64,000 nt of DNA from Pacificispira spongiicola (GCF_012926505.1 NZ_JABBNT010000004.1:186001-250000); one strand, 5' to 3'. Numbered from the stretch's first letter, positions 51,638-62,800 are shown. The notes: generated from the letters alone by a model not told the origin. Numbers and translations: made by a program.

Positions 51638-53182
51638 TTACAGTGTCGCGATGGTCTTCAGCGCCCCGCCCAGGGCGTCGCCCTTTTCGTCCGACAGGGC
51701 AGCATCGCGTAACCGGCGCAGCCAATCCGCCGCGTCGCCCCGCCCGCGCAGGACGGGCAGGCCGGACAGGACACGCTGGAACTTGGAATGTCCCCGATCA
51801 TAGGTATCGGAATAGCCCTTGATCAGACGGCGGCATTTCAGGATTTCGACACCCAAAGCGTAATCCTGCTTCGCCTCCGCCAGGGCAAGGGTGAACCAGT
51901 CATCCAGGTGGGCGGTTTCCACTTCATGCCGCCGCATGCCGCGTCGCCAGCGGCGCAATCCGGCGACGATCCAAAGCATGCAGAATCCGGTCAACCGGTC
52001 CGTGCGGATGCGGCGTCCCTTGTTCACGCGCCGATCGAACCAGCCGAAGACGGCGGGATGATTTTCCATCCAGCGGCCCAGTCGGGCCGGCAGCAGGCCG
52101 CAGATTTCTTCCATTCGGGGATGGAAATATTCCGTGACCTGGACGATGCCGGTATCCGGAACGCCCTGTTCCCTGCGCAGGCGGGTCTCGCGGGTGCTGC
52201 GGGTCTTCAGGTCCGCGACCCGGACGATATCGTCATAGACCATGGCATTCGCGATATACTTCGCCGCCTCTATGGAAAAGGCGAAACCGTGATCCGCCGA
52301 ATCCATTGCGACAGCCTTGTCCAAACGATCCAGATAGGCCGCGCCATAGGCGATGTCCTGGAAGTCCACAACCTTGCGCAGGCCCAATTCAGCCATGGCC
52401 CGCACGGGGGGCGGCAGGGTGGCGATCCGATCTTCCAAGGTCCGCCATTGGATCATCAGTTTGGACGACCCCGAAACGTTGCCTTTGCTTTCCGTTTTCG
52501 CGTCGACAGCGGCCGGGATATCGCCTTGAACAGCACGATCGTAGGCGGCGGAAAAGGCGCGCAGGCTGGCTTCCACCCCACGACCGCTTGCCTTGACCGT
52601 GTCTTCGAAAGAGGTACGGTCGAAAGGCAGGGCACCGGATCCCGCGAGGGCGCCGAACAGGCTGGCGGAAATCACGCTGCCGTTTTCTATCGCCAGCTTT
52701 TCCATATCGAAACAGACCAGCTTATGCGATGCGTCTCGCGCCGCCTGCCAAACCCGATCCGTATCCGCACGGCCGTCGCCGGGCACGATTTTTTCCGATA
52801 CCGCCAACACGCGATGGGACGATGCGATCAGGACCGTCCGGTCGGGTGTACAGAATCCCCGCTGGATCGATCGGCCCGCCTCCATCATCTCAGCCGCAAT
52901 CATGATATCGACATCCCCGGCGGAGGGGCTAAGCGCGAAGACCGGTGCGCGGCCTGTATCCGGGGCCATCTCGACATAATAAATCGTGGCGCCGGTGCGT
53001 TGCGCGACCCCGGCGACGGAGGTCGACTGCGCACAATAGCCGTTGCGTTCGGCCACGGCGGTGATCCAGTCGGTCAGCACGCCGCCGCCTTGACCGCCGA
53101 CCGCCAGAATCGCCAGTTTGATGATGGATGCGGTCGCGTCGTCGCTGCGTTCCGGCAGGCCGGGCAGGGTTTCAATCGTCAT
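51638..53182 (-). CDS. indolepyruvate ferredoxin oxidoreductase beta subunit family protein with C-terminal extension
   Basis: 514 aa. The first about 200 residues match the pyruvate-ferredoxin-oxidoreductase gamma-type domain (LAVGGQGGGVLTDWI near residue 28, then QSTSVAGVAQRTGAT). The remaining about 300 residues are a separate helical domain, probably DUF6537. Such long beta subunits are known in Alphaproteobacteria. It works with the TPP subunit encoded 24 bp upstream to decarboxylate aryl pyruvates from aromatic amino acids to acyl-CoA. Its ribosome site (CGGGGAAT) lies in the duplicated 20-bp unit. Confidence 0.85.
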   Translation of the reverse strand: MTIETLPGLPERSDDATASIIKLAILAVGGQGGGVLTDWITAVAERNGYCAQSTSVAGVAQRTGATIYYVEMAPDTGRAPVFALSPSAGDVDIMIAAEMMEAGRSIQRGFCTPDRTVLIASSHRVLAVSEKIVPGDGRADTDRVWQAARDASHKLVCFDMEKLAIENGSVISASLFGALAGSGALPFDRTSFEDTVKASGRGVEASLRAFSAAYDRAVQGDIPAAVDAKTESKGNVSGSSKLMIQWRTLEDRIATLPPPVRAMAELGLRKVVDFQDIAYGAAYLDRLDKAVAMDSADHGFAFSIEAAKYIANAMVYDDIVRVADLKTRSTRETRLRREQGVPDTGIVQVTEYFHPRMEEICGLLPARLGRWMENHPAVFGWFDRRVNKGRRIRTDRLTGFCMLWIVAGLRRWRRGMRRHEVETAHLDDWFTLALAEAKQDYALGVEILKCRRLIKGYSDTYDRGHSKFQRVLSGLPVLRGRGDAADWLRRLRDAALSDEKGDALGGALKTIATL

Positions 53183-53183
53183 C

Positions 53184-53223
53184 TTATTATTCCCCGAAAC
53201 ACATTATTATTCCCCGAAACACA
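53184..53223. repeat. 20-bp tandem duplication at an operon junction
   Basis: TTATTATTCCCCGAAACACA occurs twice back to back (53184-53203 and 53204-53223). Read on the minus strand, one copy ends the alpha-subunit gene (last codons and TAA TAA) and the other supplies the spacer and ribosome site of the beta-subunit gene. Confidence 0.95.
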
Positions 53224-55357
53224 GGCGCGACGTTTCCCGACGCCGTTGCAGCCATCGCGTCACCGTTCGACGCAGGCGCTCCGCCCAGCGGTCCTTGGCG
53301 GTCGGGTTATGCACCACCTCTGCCTGATAGAAGGACGGACACAGGACGGCAGCGTCCGCGACTTCCCCACAATTGCCGCAACCGACGCAGCTTTGGTCGA
53401 TGCTGGCGACCGGGTCGTCGCGCAAGGGATCGTCCAGGGTCTTCACCGACAAGGACGGACATCCCGACAGGCGCATGCAGGCATGATCGCCGGTACAGAT
53501 ATCCTCATCCACGCCGAAGCGGGGTTTCAGGACGCGGCGGCCTTCCTTGATCGCCTTGTTCATCGCCGGGCGTTCGCGCCGTTGGCGGTTCAACATGCAT
53601 TCGGACGATGCGACGATGACCTTCGGTCCCTGCGCCGTCGTCGTCAGCGCTTCCTTCAGCGTGTCGCGCAGTTTTCCGACATCGTAGGTCCGGTCGATCT
53701 GGCGCACCCATTCGACACCGATTCCCTTCACGGCCTTCGCGATCGGGTGCTTGGTCGATTTCGATTTATTGTCTGCACGAGACGACAAGACGTCCTGTCC
53801 GCCTGTTGCGGCGGAGTAATAATTGTCGACGACGACGATGACATTGTCGTTCTTGTTGAACACCGCATTTCCGAAGGACGAGGTCAGCCCGTTGTGCCAA
53901 AACCCGCCGTCGCCGAGGAAGGAGATCGTGCGCCGTTTCGACTTCTTGTCGTTGAATGCGGCGGCGGAGGCAGGTCCGAGACCGAAGCCCATCGTCGTGC
54001 CGCCGATTTCGAACGGCTGATTGATGGAAAACAGGTGGCAGCCGATATCCGACGCGATGTGATGCGGACCCAGTTCCTGTTCGACCAGTTTCGTCGCGGC
54101 GAAGACCGGACGTTCCGGGCAGCCGGTACAGAATCCCGGCGGACGGATCGGCACGACCGTCGACAGGTCCTGGGCGATTTGCGATGGCGGCGGGGCGTTC
54201 GGCGCGCGCCCTTGGGACGGCAGCCATTCCGGCGCATGCGCCTCGAAAAACGCGCGGATACCGTCCATCATCACCGCGCCGGTATATTCCCCGGCCATGG
54301 GGAAAGGCCCCTTGCCGACCAGCTTCGTCTTGGCCCCGGCCTTGTGCAGCATCGCGCCGAAGGCCTGTTCGATATGATCGGGCTGGCCTTCCTCGACCAC
54401 TAGAACGGCGTTCTTACCCTCACAGAATTCCAGAAACTCCGCATCGATCAGGGGATAGGTCACGTTCAGGACATAAAGCGGAACCTTGGTGTCGCCGTAG
54501 ATATCGGCGAGGCCCAGGCGCTGTAGGCTGCGGACGACGGAATTATACATGCCGCCCTGCAGGACGATCCCGACCGTCGCATCGGTATCGCCGAAAAATT
54601 CGTTCAGCTTGTTCTTACGGATATAGTCGATCGCGGCGGGCAGGCGCTTGTCGATCTTTTCCTTCTCATGGACATAGGAATAGGGCGGCAAGACGATGCG
54701 TTCGGAATCGCGGCTGGGGTTTTCCATCGCGTCGCGCACGCTGAACGGCGGGCGGACATTGTCCTTGGCCGTGAAGCTGCCATAGACGTGACAGCCCCGG
54801 ATGCGCAACATCATCATGACCGGGGTGTTGGAAGCTTCCGACAATTCGAAGCCTTGGCCGACCGCCGTGGTGATGGACGGCAGGTTCGGGCGCGGATCCA
54901 ACACCCATAGCTGACTTTTCATCGCGAAGGCGTGGCTCCGTTCCTGCATGATGGAGGAACCTTCGCCGTAATCCTCCCCGACGATGACCAGCGCGCCGCC
55001 GGTGACCCCGCCGGATGACAGGTTGGCCAGCGCGTCCGACGCGACATTGACCCCGACCGGCCCCTTGAAGGTCACCGCACCCCGGATCGGATAATGAACG
55101 GAGGCCGCCAGCGTCGCCGCGGCGGCGGCTTCGGACGCGTTGGCTTCGAAATGGACGCCCAGTTCTTCAAGGATCTCCTGACCGTCGGCCAGCACATCCA
55201 TCAGATGGCTGATCGGCGCGCCCTGATACCCGCCGACATAGCCGACACCGTTTTCCAGCAATGCTTTGGTAATGGCGAGGATGCCTTCGCCGCGAAACGT
55301 CTCCCCGGCGCCGAGTCGGAGTTTCTGCACTTCCTTGGCAAACGATCTTTCGGCCAT
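53207..55357 (-). CDS. iorA: indolepyruvate ferredoxin oxidoreductase alpha subunit (TPP-dependent)
   Basis: 716 aa. N-terminal pyrimidine-binding region (GVGYVGGYQGAPISHLMDVL near residue 34), a central transketolase-C-like part, then the TPP domain (FCTGCPERPVF near residue 412, GDGGFWHNGLTSS). The C-terminal about 90 residues carry Cys clusters (CTGDHACMRLSGCPS, CVGCGNCGEVADAAVLC) for [4Fe-4S] centres. Uses ferredoxin as acceptor. First gene of a two-gene unit with the beta subunit. Confidence 0.92.
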   Translation of the reverse strand: MAERSFAKEVQKLRLGAGETFRGEGILAITKALLENGVGYVGGYQGAPISHLMDVLADGQEILEELGVHFEANASEAAAAATLAASVHYPIRGAVTFKGPVGVNVASDALANLSSGGVTGGALVIVGEDYGEGSSIMQERSHAFAMKSQLWVLDPRPNLPSITTAVGQGFELSEASNTPVMMMLRIRGCHVYGSFTAKDNVRPPFSVRDAMENPSRDSERIVLPPYSYVHEKEKIDKRLPAAIDYIRKNKLNEFFGDTDATVGIVLQGGMYNSVVRSLQRLGLADIYGDTKVPLYVLNVTYPLIDAEFLEFCEGKNAVLVVEEGQPDHIEQAFGAMLHKAGAKTKLVGKGPFPMAGEYTGAVMMDGIRAFFEAHAPEWLPSQGRAPNAPPPSQIAQDLSTVVPIRPPGFCTGCPERPVFAATKLVEQELGPHHIASDIGCHLFSINQPFEIGGTTMGFGLGPASAAAFNDKKSKRRTISFLGDGGFWHNGLTSSFGNAVFNKNDNVIVVVDNYYSAATGGQDVLSSRADNKSKSTKHPIAKAVKGIGVEWVRQIDRTYDVGKLRDTLKEALTTTAQGPKVIVASSECMLNRQRRERPAMNKAIKEGRRVLKPRFGVDEDICTGDHACMRLSGCPSLSVKTLDDPLRDDPVASIDQSCVGCGNCGEVADAAVLCPSFYQAEVVHNPTAKDRWAERLRRTVTRWLQRRRETSRLCFGE

Positions 55358-55390
55358 GCGGGCAGCCCTCCTCTCCCAGGGGTTTTTAGA

Positions 55391-55396
55391 ATTATA
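55391..55396 (-). promoter_or_regulatory. candidate -10 element (TATAAT) for the indolepyruvate oxidoreductase operon
   Basis: Perfect TATAAT on the minus strand 34 bp before the alpha-subunit ATG, in an AT-rich patch. The -35 region is weak. Confidence 0.4.
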
Positions 55397-55591
55397 TGCG
55401 TTTGCAAGTTATTTGTGATCCTGAACGCAGTCAAGCATGCTGCGCGTCAGTCGGGCTCGGGCATGCTTCCAGATTATCGCGAATTTTTGTTGAAATCCGC
55501 ATATTTAACCTAATTTCCAGCGCGGCGCTGTTGTATGATCGCCGGGGTATCCGGATGTGCCTTTGCCTCTCGCCTGTTGGAAACACGATTC

Positions 55592-57409
55592 ATGGACGTC
55601 ACGAATTCCCTTATCCTTTTCGGCGCGTTGCTGGTTTTCGTCAGCATCCTGGCCGGAATGGCGTCCGCGCGGTTCGGCGCGCCGTTGCTGTTGGTCTTTC
55701 TGACCCTGGGCATGCTGGCAGGGCAGGACGGGCCGGGCGGGATCGAATTCAACGATTACGGTGCGACCTATCTGGTCGGTAGTGTTGCCCTGGCAATTAT
55801 CCTGTTCGACGGCGGCTTGCGCACGCGTTGGCCGGATTTCAAATCGGTCGCCCTGCCGGCGGGATTGCTGGCGACGGTCGGTGTTCTGGTAACGGCAGGA
55901 CTGACTGGCACGGCGGCCTTTTTCGTCTTCGATATCGGCCCCATCGAGGCCTTGCTGGTCGGGGCCATCGTCGCCTCGACGGATGCGGCGGCGGTGTTCC
56001 TGATCCTGTCGGGACGCGGCATGCGCCTGCGCGACCGGGTGCGCAGCCTGCTGGAGGCCGAAGCCGGGCTGAACGATCCGATGGCGGTGCTGCTGACGAT
56101 CACATGCGTCACCCTGTTGGCGAATGGTGCCCCCGAAGATGTCGGAAACACAGCACTGGCGGTCTTTCGGCAGTTCTCCGTGCAGATGCTGGGCGGGTTT
56201 GTGGTCGGGGCGATCGGCGGTGCCTTGCTGCTGGTTGCGATCAACAGGCTGACCATTTCGTCGGGTCTTTATCCGGTCTTGGCGGCATCGGGTGCGGTCT
56301 TGTTGTTCGCCGCCGCGCAGCATGTCGGGGCCAGCGGCTTCCTGGCCGTCTATGTGGCGGGCATGATTCTGGGCAACAACCGGCACAAGGCGACCTTCCT
56401 TATCAGCCGCTTCCACGACGGGCTGGCCTGGCTGTGCCAAATCGTCATGTTTCTGGTTCTGGGGCTTCTGGTCACGCCCAGTACGTTGATCGACTTGCTT
56501 CTACCCGCCGGGGTTATCGCGCTGGTCCTGATCCTGATCGCACGACCGGTCGCGGTGGCGCTCTGTGCCCCGTTCAACGGTCTGTCGCGCAAGGAATCGG
56601 GCTTCGTCGCCTGGGTCGGTCTGCGCGGCGCGGTGCCGATTTTTCTGGCGACGATTCCGGTCCTGTCGGGCCTCGATCAGGGCGAACGTTATTTCGGTGT
56701 CGCCTATATCGTGGTGCTGGTCTCCCTGGTCGTTCAGGGCTGGAGCGCCGGACGCGTCGGCCGTTGGCTCGGCGTTTTGCTGCCGCCGCGTCCGGCCCTG
56801 CCCAGTCGGGTTGAAATCGACCTGCCGTCGGAAACCGGCCGGAACCTTGCCGCCTTTTCGGTGCAGTTAAAAAGCATGGCGACACGACGACCCTTTGCGC
56901 GGCTGCCCCTGCCAGGGGAGGCGATGGTGATATCCGTCATTCGCGACGGTAAAATCTACCCGCCGGGAACCCTGGAGACCCTGGCGGTGGGCGATGATGT
57001 CCTGGTGATGACGCACAGTGACTCGATCCCGACCCTGGATCGGATTTTCGGCGCGCGTCAGGGCGGTCGGGAAGACGTGCCGCTCGTCTTCCATTTTCCC
57101 GGATCGACCTATTTCGGGCCGGTGGCGGAAATGTACGATCTGCCCGTCCCGGCAGGGTGGGAGACACTGACGGTCGCCCAGGTTCTACGTGATACGATCC
57201 CCGGAAAGCTGAAAGTGGGACAGACAATCCGCTTCCCCAGCGCCGATCTGTCGGTAAAGGCGCTGGACGATACAGGTGTATCGGACGTCGCCTTGAATCT
57301 GGAACCGGATAATCCGGGGCCGATGCGCCGCTTTGCCTTGACGGGCTTGATCCTTCGCCGTGCCGTGTTGACGCGGTTGCGGTCTATTCGTTCACGGTCC
57401 GGGCGCTGA
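55592..57409 (+). CDS. potassium/proton antiporter (CPA1, CvrA/NhaP2-like)
   Basis: About 605 aa. Twelve to thirteen membrane segments fill residues 1-390, including LFDGGLRTRW, GAIVASTDAAAVF and LRGAVPIFLATIPVLSG, which are typical of CPA1 antiporters. Cytoplasmic TrkA-C-type regulatory parts follow (AMVISVIRDGKIYPPGTLETL). The ATG at 55592 has GGAAAC before it and starts the first membrane helix; an in-frame start at 55535 adds 19 residues. Its 3' end overlaps the convergent ABC exporter gene by 26 nt. Confidence 0.88.
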   Translation: MDVTNSLILFGALLVFVSILAGMASARFGAPLLLVFLTLGMLAGQDGPGGIEFNDYGATYLVGSVALAIILFDGGLRTRWPDFKSVALPAGLLATVGVLVTAGLTGTAAFFVFDIGPIEALLVGAIVASTDAAAVFLILSGRGMRLRDRVRSLLEAEAGLNDPMAVLLTITCVTLLANGAPEDVGNTALAVFRQFSVQMLGGFVVGAIGGALLLVAINRLTISSGLYPVLAASGAVLLFAAAQHVGASGFLAVYVAGMILGNNRHKATFLISRFHDGLAWLCQIVMFLVLGLLVTPSTLIDLLLPAGVIALVLILIARPVAVALCAPFNGLSRKESGFVAWVGLRGAVPIFLATIPVLSGLDQGERYFGVAYIVVLVSLVVQGWSAGRVGRWLGVLLPPRPALPSRVEIDLPSETGRNLAAFSVQLKSMATRRPFARLPLPGEAMVISVIRDGKIYPPGTLETLAVGDDVLVMTHSDSIPTLDRIFGARQGGREDVPLVFHFPGSTYFGPVAEMYDLPVPAGWETLTVAQVLRDTIPGKLKVGQTIRFPSADLSVKALDDTGVSDVALNLEPDNPGPMRRFALTGLILRRAVLTRLRSIRSRSGR

Positions 57410-59237
57410 CGGACGCCATTCCAGGTTGGGAAAATTGCAGTTCGGCCAGACGTGCGTAAAGCGGGCTCGAGTCGATCAGTTCCGCATGGGTGCCGGTCGC
57501 AACGATACGGCCCTGATCCATCACGGCAATCCGGTCCGCATTCACCACCGTGGCCAACCGGTGGGCAATGATCAGCGTTGTACGACCCGTCATCAGGCGT
57601 TCCAGGCCGATCTGCACCAGCCGTTCGTTTTCGGAATCCAGCGCGCTGGTCGCTTCGTCCAGCAGCAGGATCGACGGATCGCGCAGAACGGCCCGCGCAA
57701 TGGACAGGCGCTGACGCTGGCCGCCGGACAGGCGCGTCCCCTTTTCCCCCAGGAAGGTTTCGTATCCCTGGGGCAGGGATTCCAGGAAATCGTGGGCGAC
57801 GGCATCCTTGGCCGCGGCGACGACGGCGGCATCGTCGGCATCGGGACGGCCATAGCGGATGTTTTCCGACCCGCTGGCGCCAAAGATCACCGGGTCTTGC
57901 GGGACAAGGGCGAAACGACGGCGCAGGGCCTCCGGTTCCGCTTCCGCGATATCGACGCCATCGACCAGGATGCGGCCCGACTGCGGGTCGTAAAACCGTA
58001 GAAGCAACTGAAAAACTGTACTCTTCCCGGCGCCCGACGGGCCGACGAGAGCGACCGTTTCCCCCGGTTCGACCGAAAGGGTGAAGTCGTTCAAGGCGGG
58101 TAAGTCCGGGCGCGACGGATACCGGAAAGTGACCGATTCCATGGTCAACCGACCCTGTGCCGGTTCCGGCAAAGCCACGGGACGAACGGGCGGTTTGATC
58201 GCCGGTTCCGCCTCCAGCAATTCGATCAGGCGTTCGGTCGCCCCGGCGGCGCGCAACAGCTCGCCATAAACTTCAGATATAATACCGACGGAAAAGGCCA
58301 CGGTCGTGGCATAAAAGACGAAGGCCGCCAATTGCCCGCCGGTAATCGTGCCGCTCAACACATCATTGCCGCCGACCCACAGGATCACGCCAATCGATGC
58401 AAAGACCAGCAGGATCACGATGGCAGACAAGGCGCCGCGCAGCCGGGTGCGTCGGATCGCCGTGTCGAAGGCGTTGCCGACCTCCCCTCCGAACCGGCGG
58501 CGGTCCTCCGCTTCATGGGTGAAGGCCTGGACGGTACGGATTGCATTCAGGTTCTCTTCGGCATAGGCGCCGATATCGGCAACCCGATCCTGGCTGTCCC
58601 GCGACAATGTCCGCACTCGGCGTCCGATCAGCAGGATCGGCACGACGACGACCGGTACGACCAGCAGAACAAGGCCGGTCAGCTTCAGATTGGTCACGGC
58701 CATCATCGCCAGCCCGCCGACCAGGATCAGCGCATTGCGCAATGCCATGGAGGCGCTGGACCCGATGACGGATTGCAGCAGCGTCGTATCCGTGGTCAGG
58801 CGAGACAGGATTTCGCCCGTCTTGGTGACCTCGAAAAAGCCGGGATCCATGCGCAGAACCCGGTCGAAAACGGCGTTGCGCAAGTCGGCGACGACGCGTT
58901 CGCCCAGCCAGGTGACCAGATAGAATCGGCAATAAGTCCCGATCGCCATGACGAGGGACAGGCCCAGCAGCAATTCCAAGGCCCGGTCCAGGGCCGCCGG
59001 ATCGCCGGACCCGAAGCCCCCGTCGACCAAGCCGCGCAGACCTTGCCCCAGCCCCAGAACGGCACTGGCCGTGATCGTCAGGGCCAACAGGGCCAGCACG
59101 ACCCGTCCGGTATAGGGACGCAGGAAGGCCATGGCCTTGCGCAGCGCCTTTATATCGCGACCTTTCGGTCGGTCCGCCCCGGGACGGACAAATCCACCTG
59201 AACCACGCGCCACGCCGCTTCCTTTCGATCTTTCCAT
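57384..59237 (-). CDS. ABC exporter, fused permease-ATPase (MsbA/multidrug type)
   Basis: 617 aa half-transporter. Six membrane segments occupy about residues 40-330. The ATPase has Walker A GPSGAGKS near residue 400, signature LSGGQRQRLSIARAV, Walker B ILLLDEATSALD and a switch His in IIAHRLATV. It functions as a homodimer exporting lipids or hydrophobic compounds; lipid A flippase is possible but MsbA identity is not shown. Its 3' end overlaps the antiporter gene by 26 nt. Confidence 0.9.
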   Translation of the reverse strand: MERSKGSGVARGSGGFVRPGADRPKGRDIKALRKAMAFLRPYTGRVVLALLALTITASAVLGLGQGLRGLVDGGFGSGDPAALDRALELLLGLSLVMAIGTYCRFYLVTWLGERVVADLRNAVFDRVLRMDPGFFEVTKTGEILSRLTTDTTLLQSVIGSSASMALRNALILVGGLAMMAVTNLKLTGLVLLVVPVVVVPILLIGRRVRTLSRDSQDRVADIGAYAEENLNAIRTVQAFTHEAEDRRRFGGEVGNAFDTAIRRTRLRGALSAIVILLVFASIGVILWVGGNDVLSGTITGGQLAAFVFYATTVAFSVGIISEVYGELLRAAGATERLIELLEAEPAIKPPVRPVALPEPAQGRLTMESVTFRYPSRPDLPALNDFTLSVEPGETVALVGPSGAGKSTVFQLLLRFYDPQSGRILVDGVDIAEAEPEALRRRFALVPQDPVIFGASGSENIRYGRPDADDAAVVAAAKDAVAHDFLESLPQGYETFLGEKGTRLSGGQRQRLSIARAVLRDPSILLLDEATSALDSENERLVQIGLERLMTGRTTLIIAHRLATVVNADRIAVMDQGRIVATGTHAELIDSSPLYARLAELQFSQPGMASVSARTVNE

Positions 59238-59324
59238 TCAAGTATGGCGTAAGACGCGCAATTGAAAGGGGGCTTGCCGCTATTGCATAGTGTCGGCTCG
59301 TCTCGACACAACAAAGTTCCATCG

Positions 59325-60383
59325 ATGCTCAATCCGCATACCGCCGAAATAGACCTGCCCTGTTCCGAGATTCCGGAAACGTTGGCCTTCTTTCAGGACG
59401 ACCTCGGTTTCAGCCTGCACACAATCTATCCGGCGGACGACCCGGCGGTGGCGATACTATCGGGGCATGGTTTGCGCTTGCGTTTGGTGCGCGGTCTGGC
59501 GGGGCAGGCGGGACGGATACGTCTGCTGTCGCCCGATGCCGAACCGCGGGAGGTCCGTGCGCCGAATGGAACGGTGATCGAATTCGCTCCGTTAAACCCC
59601 TGGCCGGAGATTCCGGCGAATCGACCGAGCTTTGTTTATTGCGCGGCGCCAACCGAAAGGGAATGGGGAACGGGCCGTGCGGGCATGCAGTATCGCGATC
59701 TTATTCCCGACCGTTGGGGCGGGCGGTTCATCGCGTCCCATATCCGAATCCCGCAGGGTGGGCCGGTCCCGGATTATGTGCATTTCCACAAGGTCCGCTT
59801 CCAGATGATTTTCTGTTATCGGGGCTGGGTCCGGCTGGTTTACGAGGATCAGGGCGAGCCCTTTATATTACGGGCGGGCGATTGTGTGTTGCAGCCGCCG
59901 GAAATCCGCCATCGGGTATTGGAGGCTTCCGACAGGTTGGAAGTCGTGGAAATCGGCTGTCCCGCCGACCATCCCACCCATGTCGATCATATCCTGCCGC
60001 TTCCGACCTGCGCGATGCGGCCGGACCGCGATTTCCACGGTCAGCGCTTCGTGCGGCACGGTGCCGCAGACGCTCTCTGGGAAGACTGGGCATTACCCGC
60101 ATTTCGTCAGCGCGACCTGGGTATCGCAGCGGCGACCGATGGCTTGGCGCATGTCCGGGTCGTGGAACGTCTGTCGGATCGCCCCTTGCCGGTAGGCCAA
60201 GTGGTCGTGGCGGCGGAAGAGTTTCATTTCCTGTTCTGCACCGGCGGTTCCGCGCGGCTTACGGCGGAACCGGGCGGTGCCGCGACATTGGAAGCGGGGG
60301 CGTCCGTGGCACTGCCTCCGGGGACGCTTTGGTCTTTCTCCGAAACCTCTCCCGACCTGTCCTTTCTGGAGGTTTGTCTATAG
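59325..60383 (+). CDS. glyoxalase/VOC-like plus double-cupin fusion protein
   Basis: About 352 aa. Residues 1-85 look like a VOC/glyoxalase half (EIDLPCSEIPETLAFFQDD, then RLRLVRG). A first cupin follows about residues 140-230 (PDYVHFHKVRFQMIFCYRG, GDCVLQPPEIRHRV, with His and Gln/Glu metal-ligand candidates). A second, weaker cupin is at the C-terminus (EEFHFLFCTGG, VALPPGTLWSF). The ATG at 59325 is preferred over 59262. It lies upstream of the ATP synthase operon but separated by 274 bp. No function can be assigned. Confidence 0.65.
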   Translation: MLNPHTAEIDLPCSEIPETLAFFQDDLGFSLHTIYPADDPAVAILSGHGLRLRLVRGLAGQAGRIRLLSPDAEPREVRAPNGTVIEFAPLNPWPEIPANRPSFVYCAAPTEREWGTGRAGMQYRDLIPDRWGGRFIASHIRIPQGGPVPDYVHFHKVRFQMIFCYRGWVRLVYEDQGEPFILRAGDCVLQPPEIRHRVLEASDRLEVVEIGCPADHPTHVDHILPLPTCAMRPDRDFHGQRFVRHGAADALWEDWALPAFRQRDLGIAAATDGLAHVRVVERLSDRPLPVGQVVVAAEEFHFLFCTGGSARLTAEPGGAATLEAGASVALPPGTLWSFSETSPDLSFLEVCL

Positions 60384-60451
60384 CGTGCAGCCCTCGGAAA
60401 ACCGGGCTTCCAGACTTAATCGGGAGGGATTGCAACGGAAGGGGTCGAGTC

Positions 60452-60480
60452 TTGTTGCACCCCTCGAACCCTTATGCTAA
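60452..60480 (+). promoter_or_regulatory. candidate promoter of the ATP synthase operon
   Basis: TTGTTG (60452-60457) and TGCTAA (60475-60480) are spaced by 17 bp, about 178 bp before the atpH start. The rest of the gap 60384-60657 holds no gene and would form a long leader. Confidence 0.35.
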
Positions 60481-60657
60481 ACCCCGCGCGTCCTTGGGGG
60501 GCACGTTTACACAAGAATTCGTCGTTCAGGCGAAAACGAACGTGTCTTTAGGGACCCTCGTCGGGGGGCGGGCCGTGCGTGTCAGACGGCAATCACCAAA
60601 TTCCGACGACGGTAGTCAGACGCGACGGCAACGATCAAATCGAGGGGTCTCCCAACC

Positions 60658-61212
60658 GTGGCAGCCAAAGGTGGCGTGAACGAAATCGCCGGTCGATACG
60701 CGAAAGCGCTGTTCGATCTGGCCGATGAAGGCAAGAAGCTGGATGACGTGGCTGCGGACCTCCGCACGCTCGGCACCATTCTAGATGAATCAGACGATCT
60801 TCAGCGCGTCGTGCGCAGTCCGGTGATCAGCCGTGCCGATCAAGGCAAGGCGATGGCCGCTGTGCTGGACAAGTTGGACGTGAGCGACCTGACGAAGCGT
60901 TTCGTCGGTTATGTCGCCGCGAACCGCCGCTTGTTCGCGCTGAAAGCGATCACCAAGGCGTATCTCGCCACCTTGGCCGCGCGCCGGGGCGAGGTTACCG
61001 CCGAGGTCGCCTCCGCCAAGGCACTGAGCGAAGCTCAGATCGCCGCGGTCGAAGAGGCCCTGAAGAAAGCCGTGGGCGGCAAGGTTGCCGTCTCGCACAA
61101 AGTGGACCCGTCGTTGATCGGCGGTCTTATCGTCAAAGTCGGCAGCCGGATGATCGATAGCTCGGTCTCCACCCAGCTGCAGCGCCTAAAGCTTGCGATG
61201 AAGGGAGCTTAA
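60658..61212 (+). CDS. atpH: F1F0 ATP synthase delta subunit
   Basis: 184 aa stalk subunit that joins the F1 head to the F0 b-subunits. The N-terminal domain opens with EIAGRYAKALFDLADE, and the C-terminal VDPSLIGGLIVKVGSRMIDSS motif is diagnostic. It begins with GTG after a GAGGGG site at 10-nt spacing. First gene of the F1 operon; F0 genes lie elsewhere, as usual in Alphaproteobacteria. Confidence 0.95.
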   Translation: MAAKGGVNEIAGRYAKALFDLADEGKKLDDVAADLRTLGTILDESDDLQRVVRSPVISRADQGKAMAAVLDKLDVSDLTKRFVGYVAANRRLFALKAITKAYLATLAARRGEVTAEVASAKALSEAQIAAVEEALKKAVGGKVAVSHKVDPSLIGGLIVKVGSRMIDSSVSTQLQRLKLAMKGA

Positions 61213-61215
61213 GAG

Positions 61216-62745
<1,530 letters not shown>

Positions 62746-62800
62746 TCGGGACGGACGAACCACCGTATCGGAAACGTAAACGCTTCTATCGGGATAGGAC

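Noticed and set aside
51788-54403. Open frame of 871 codons on the + strand
   Set aside because: Antisense to the two indolepyruvate oxidoreductase genes; composition is Arg/Gly/His-rich with no motifs, a by-product of high GC.
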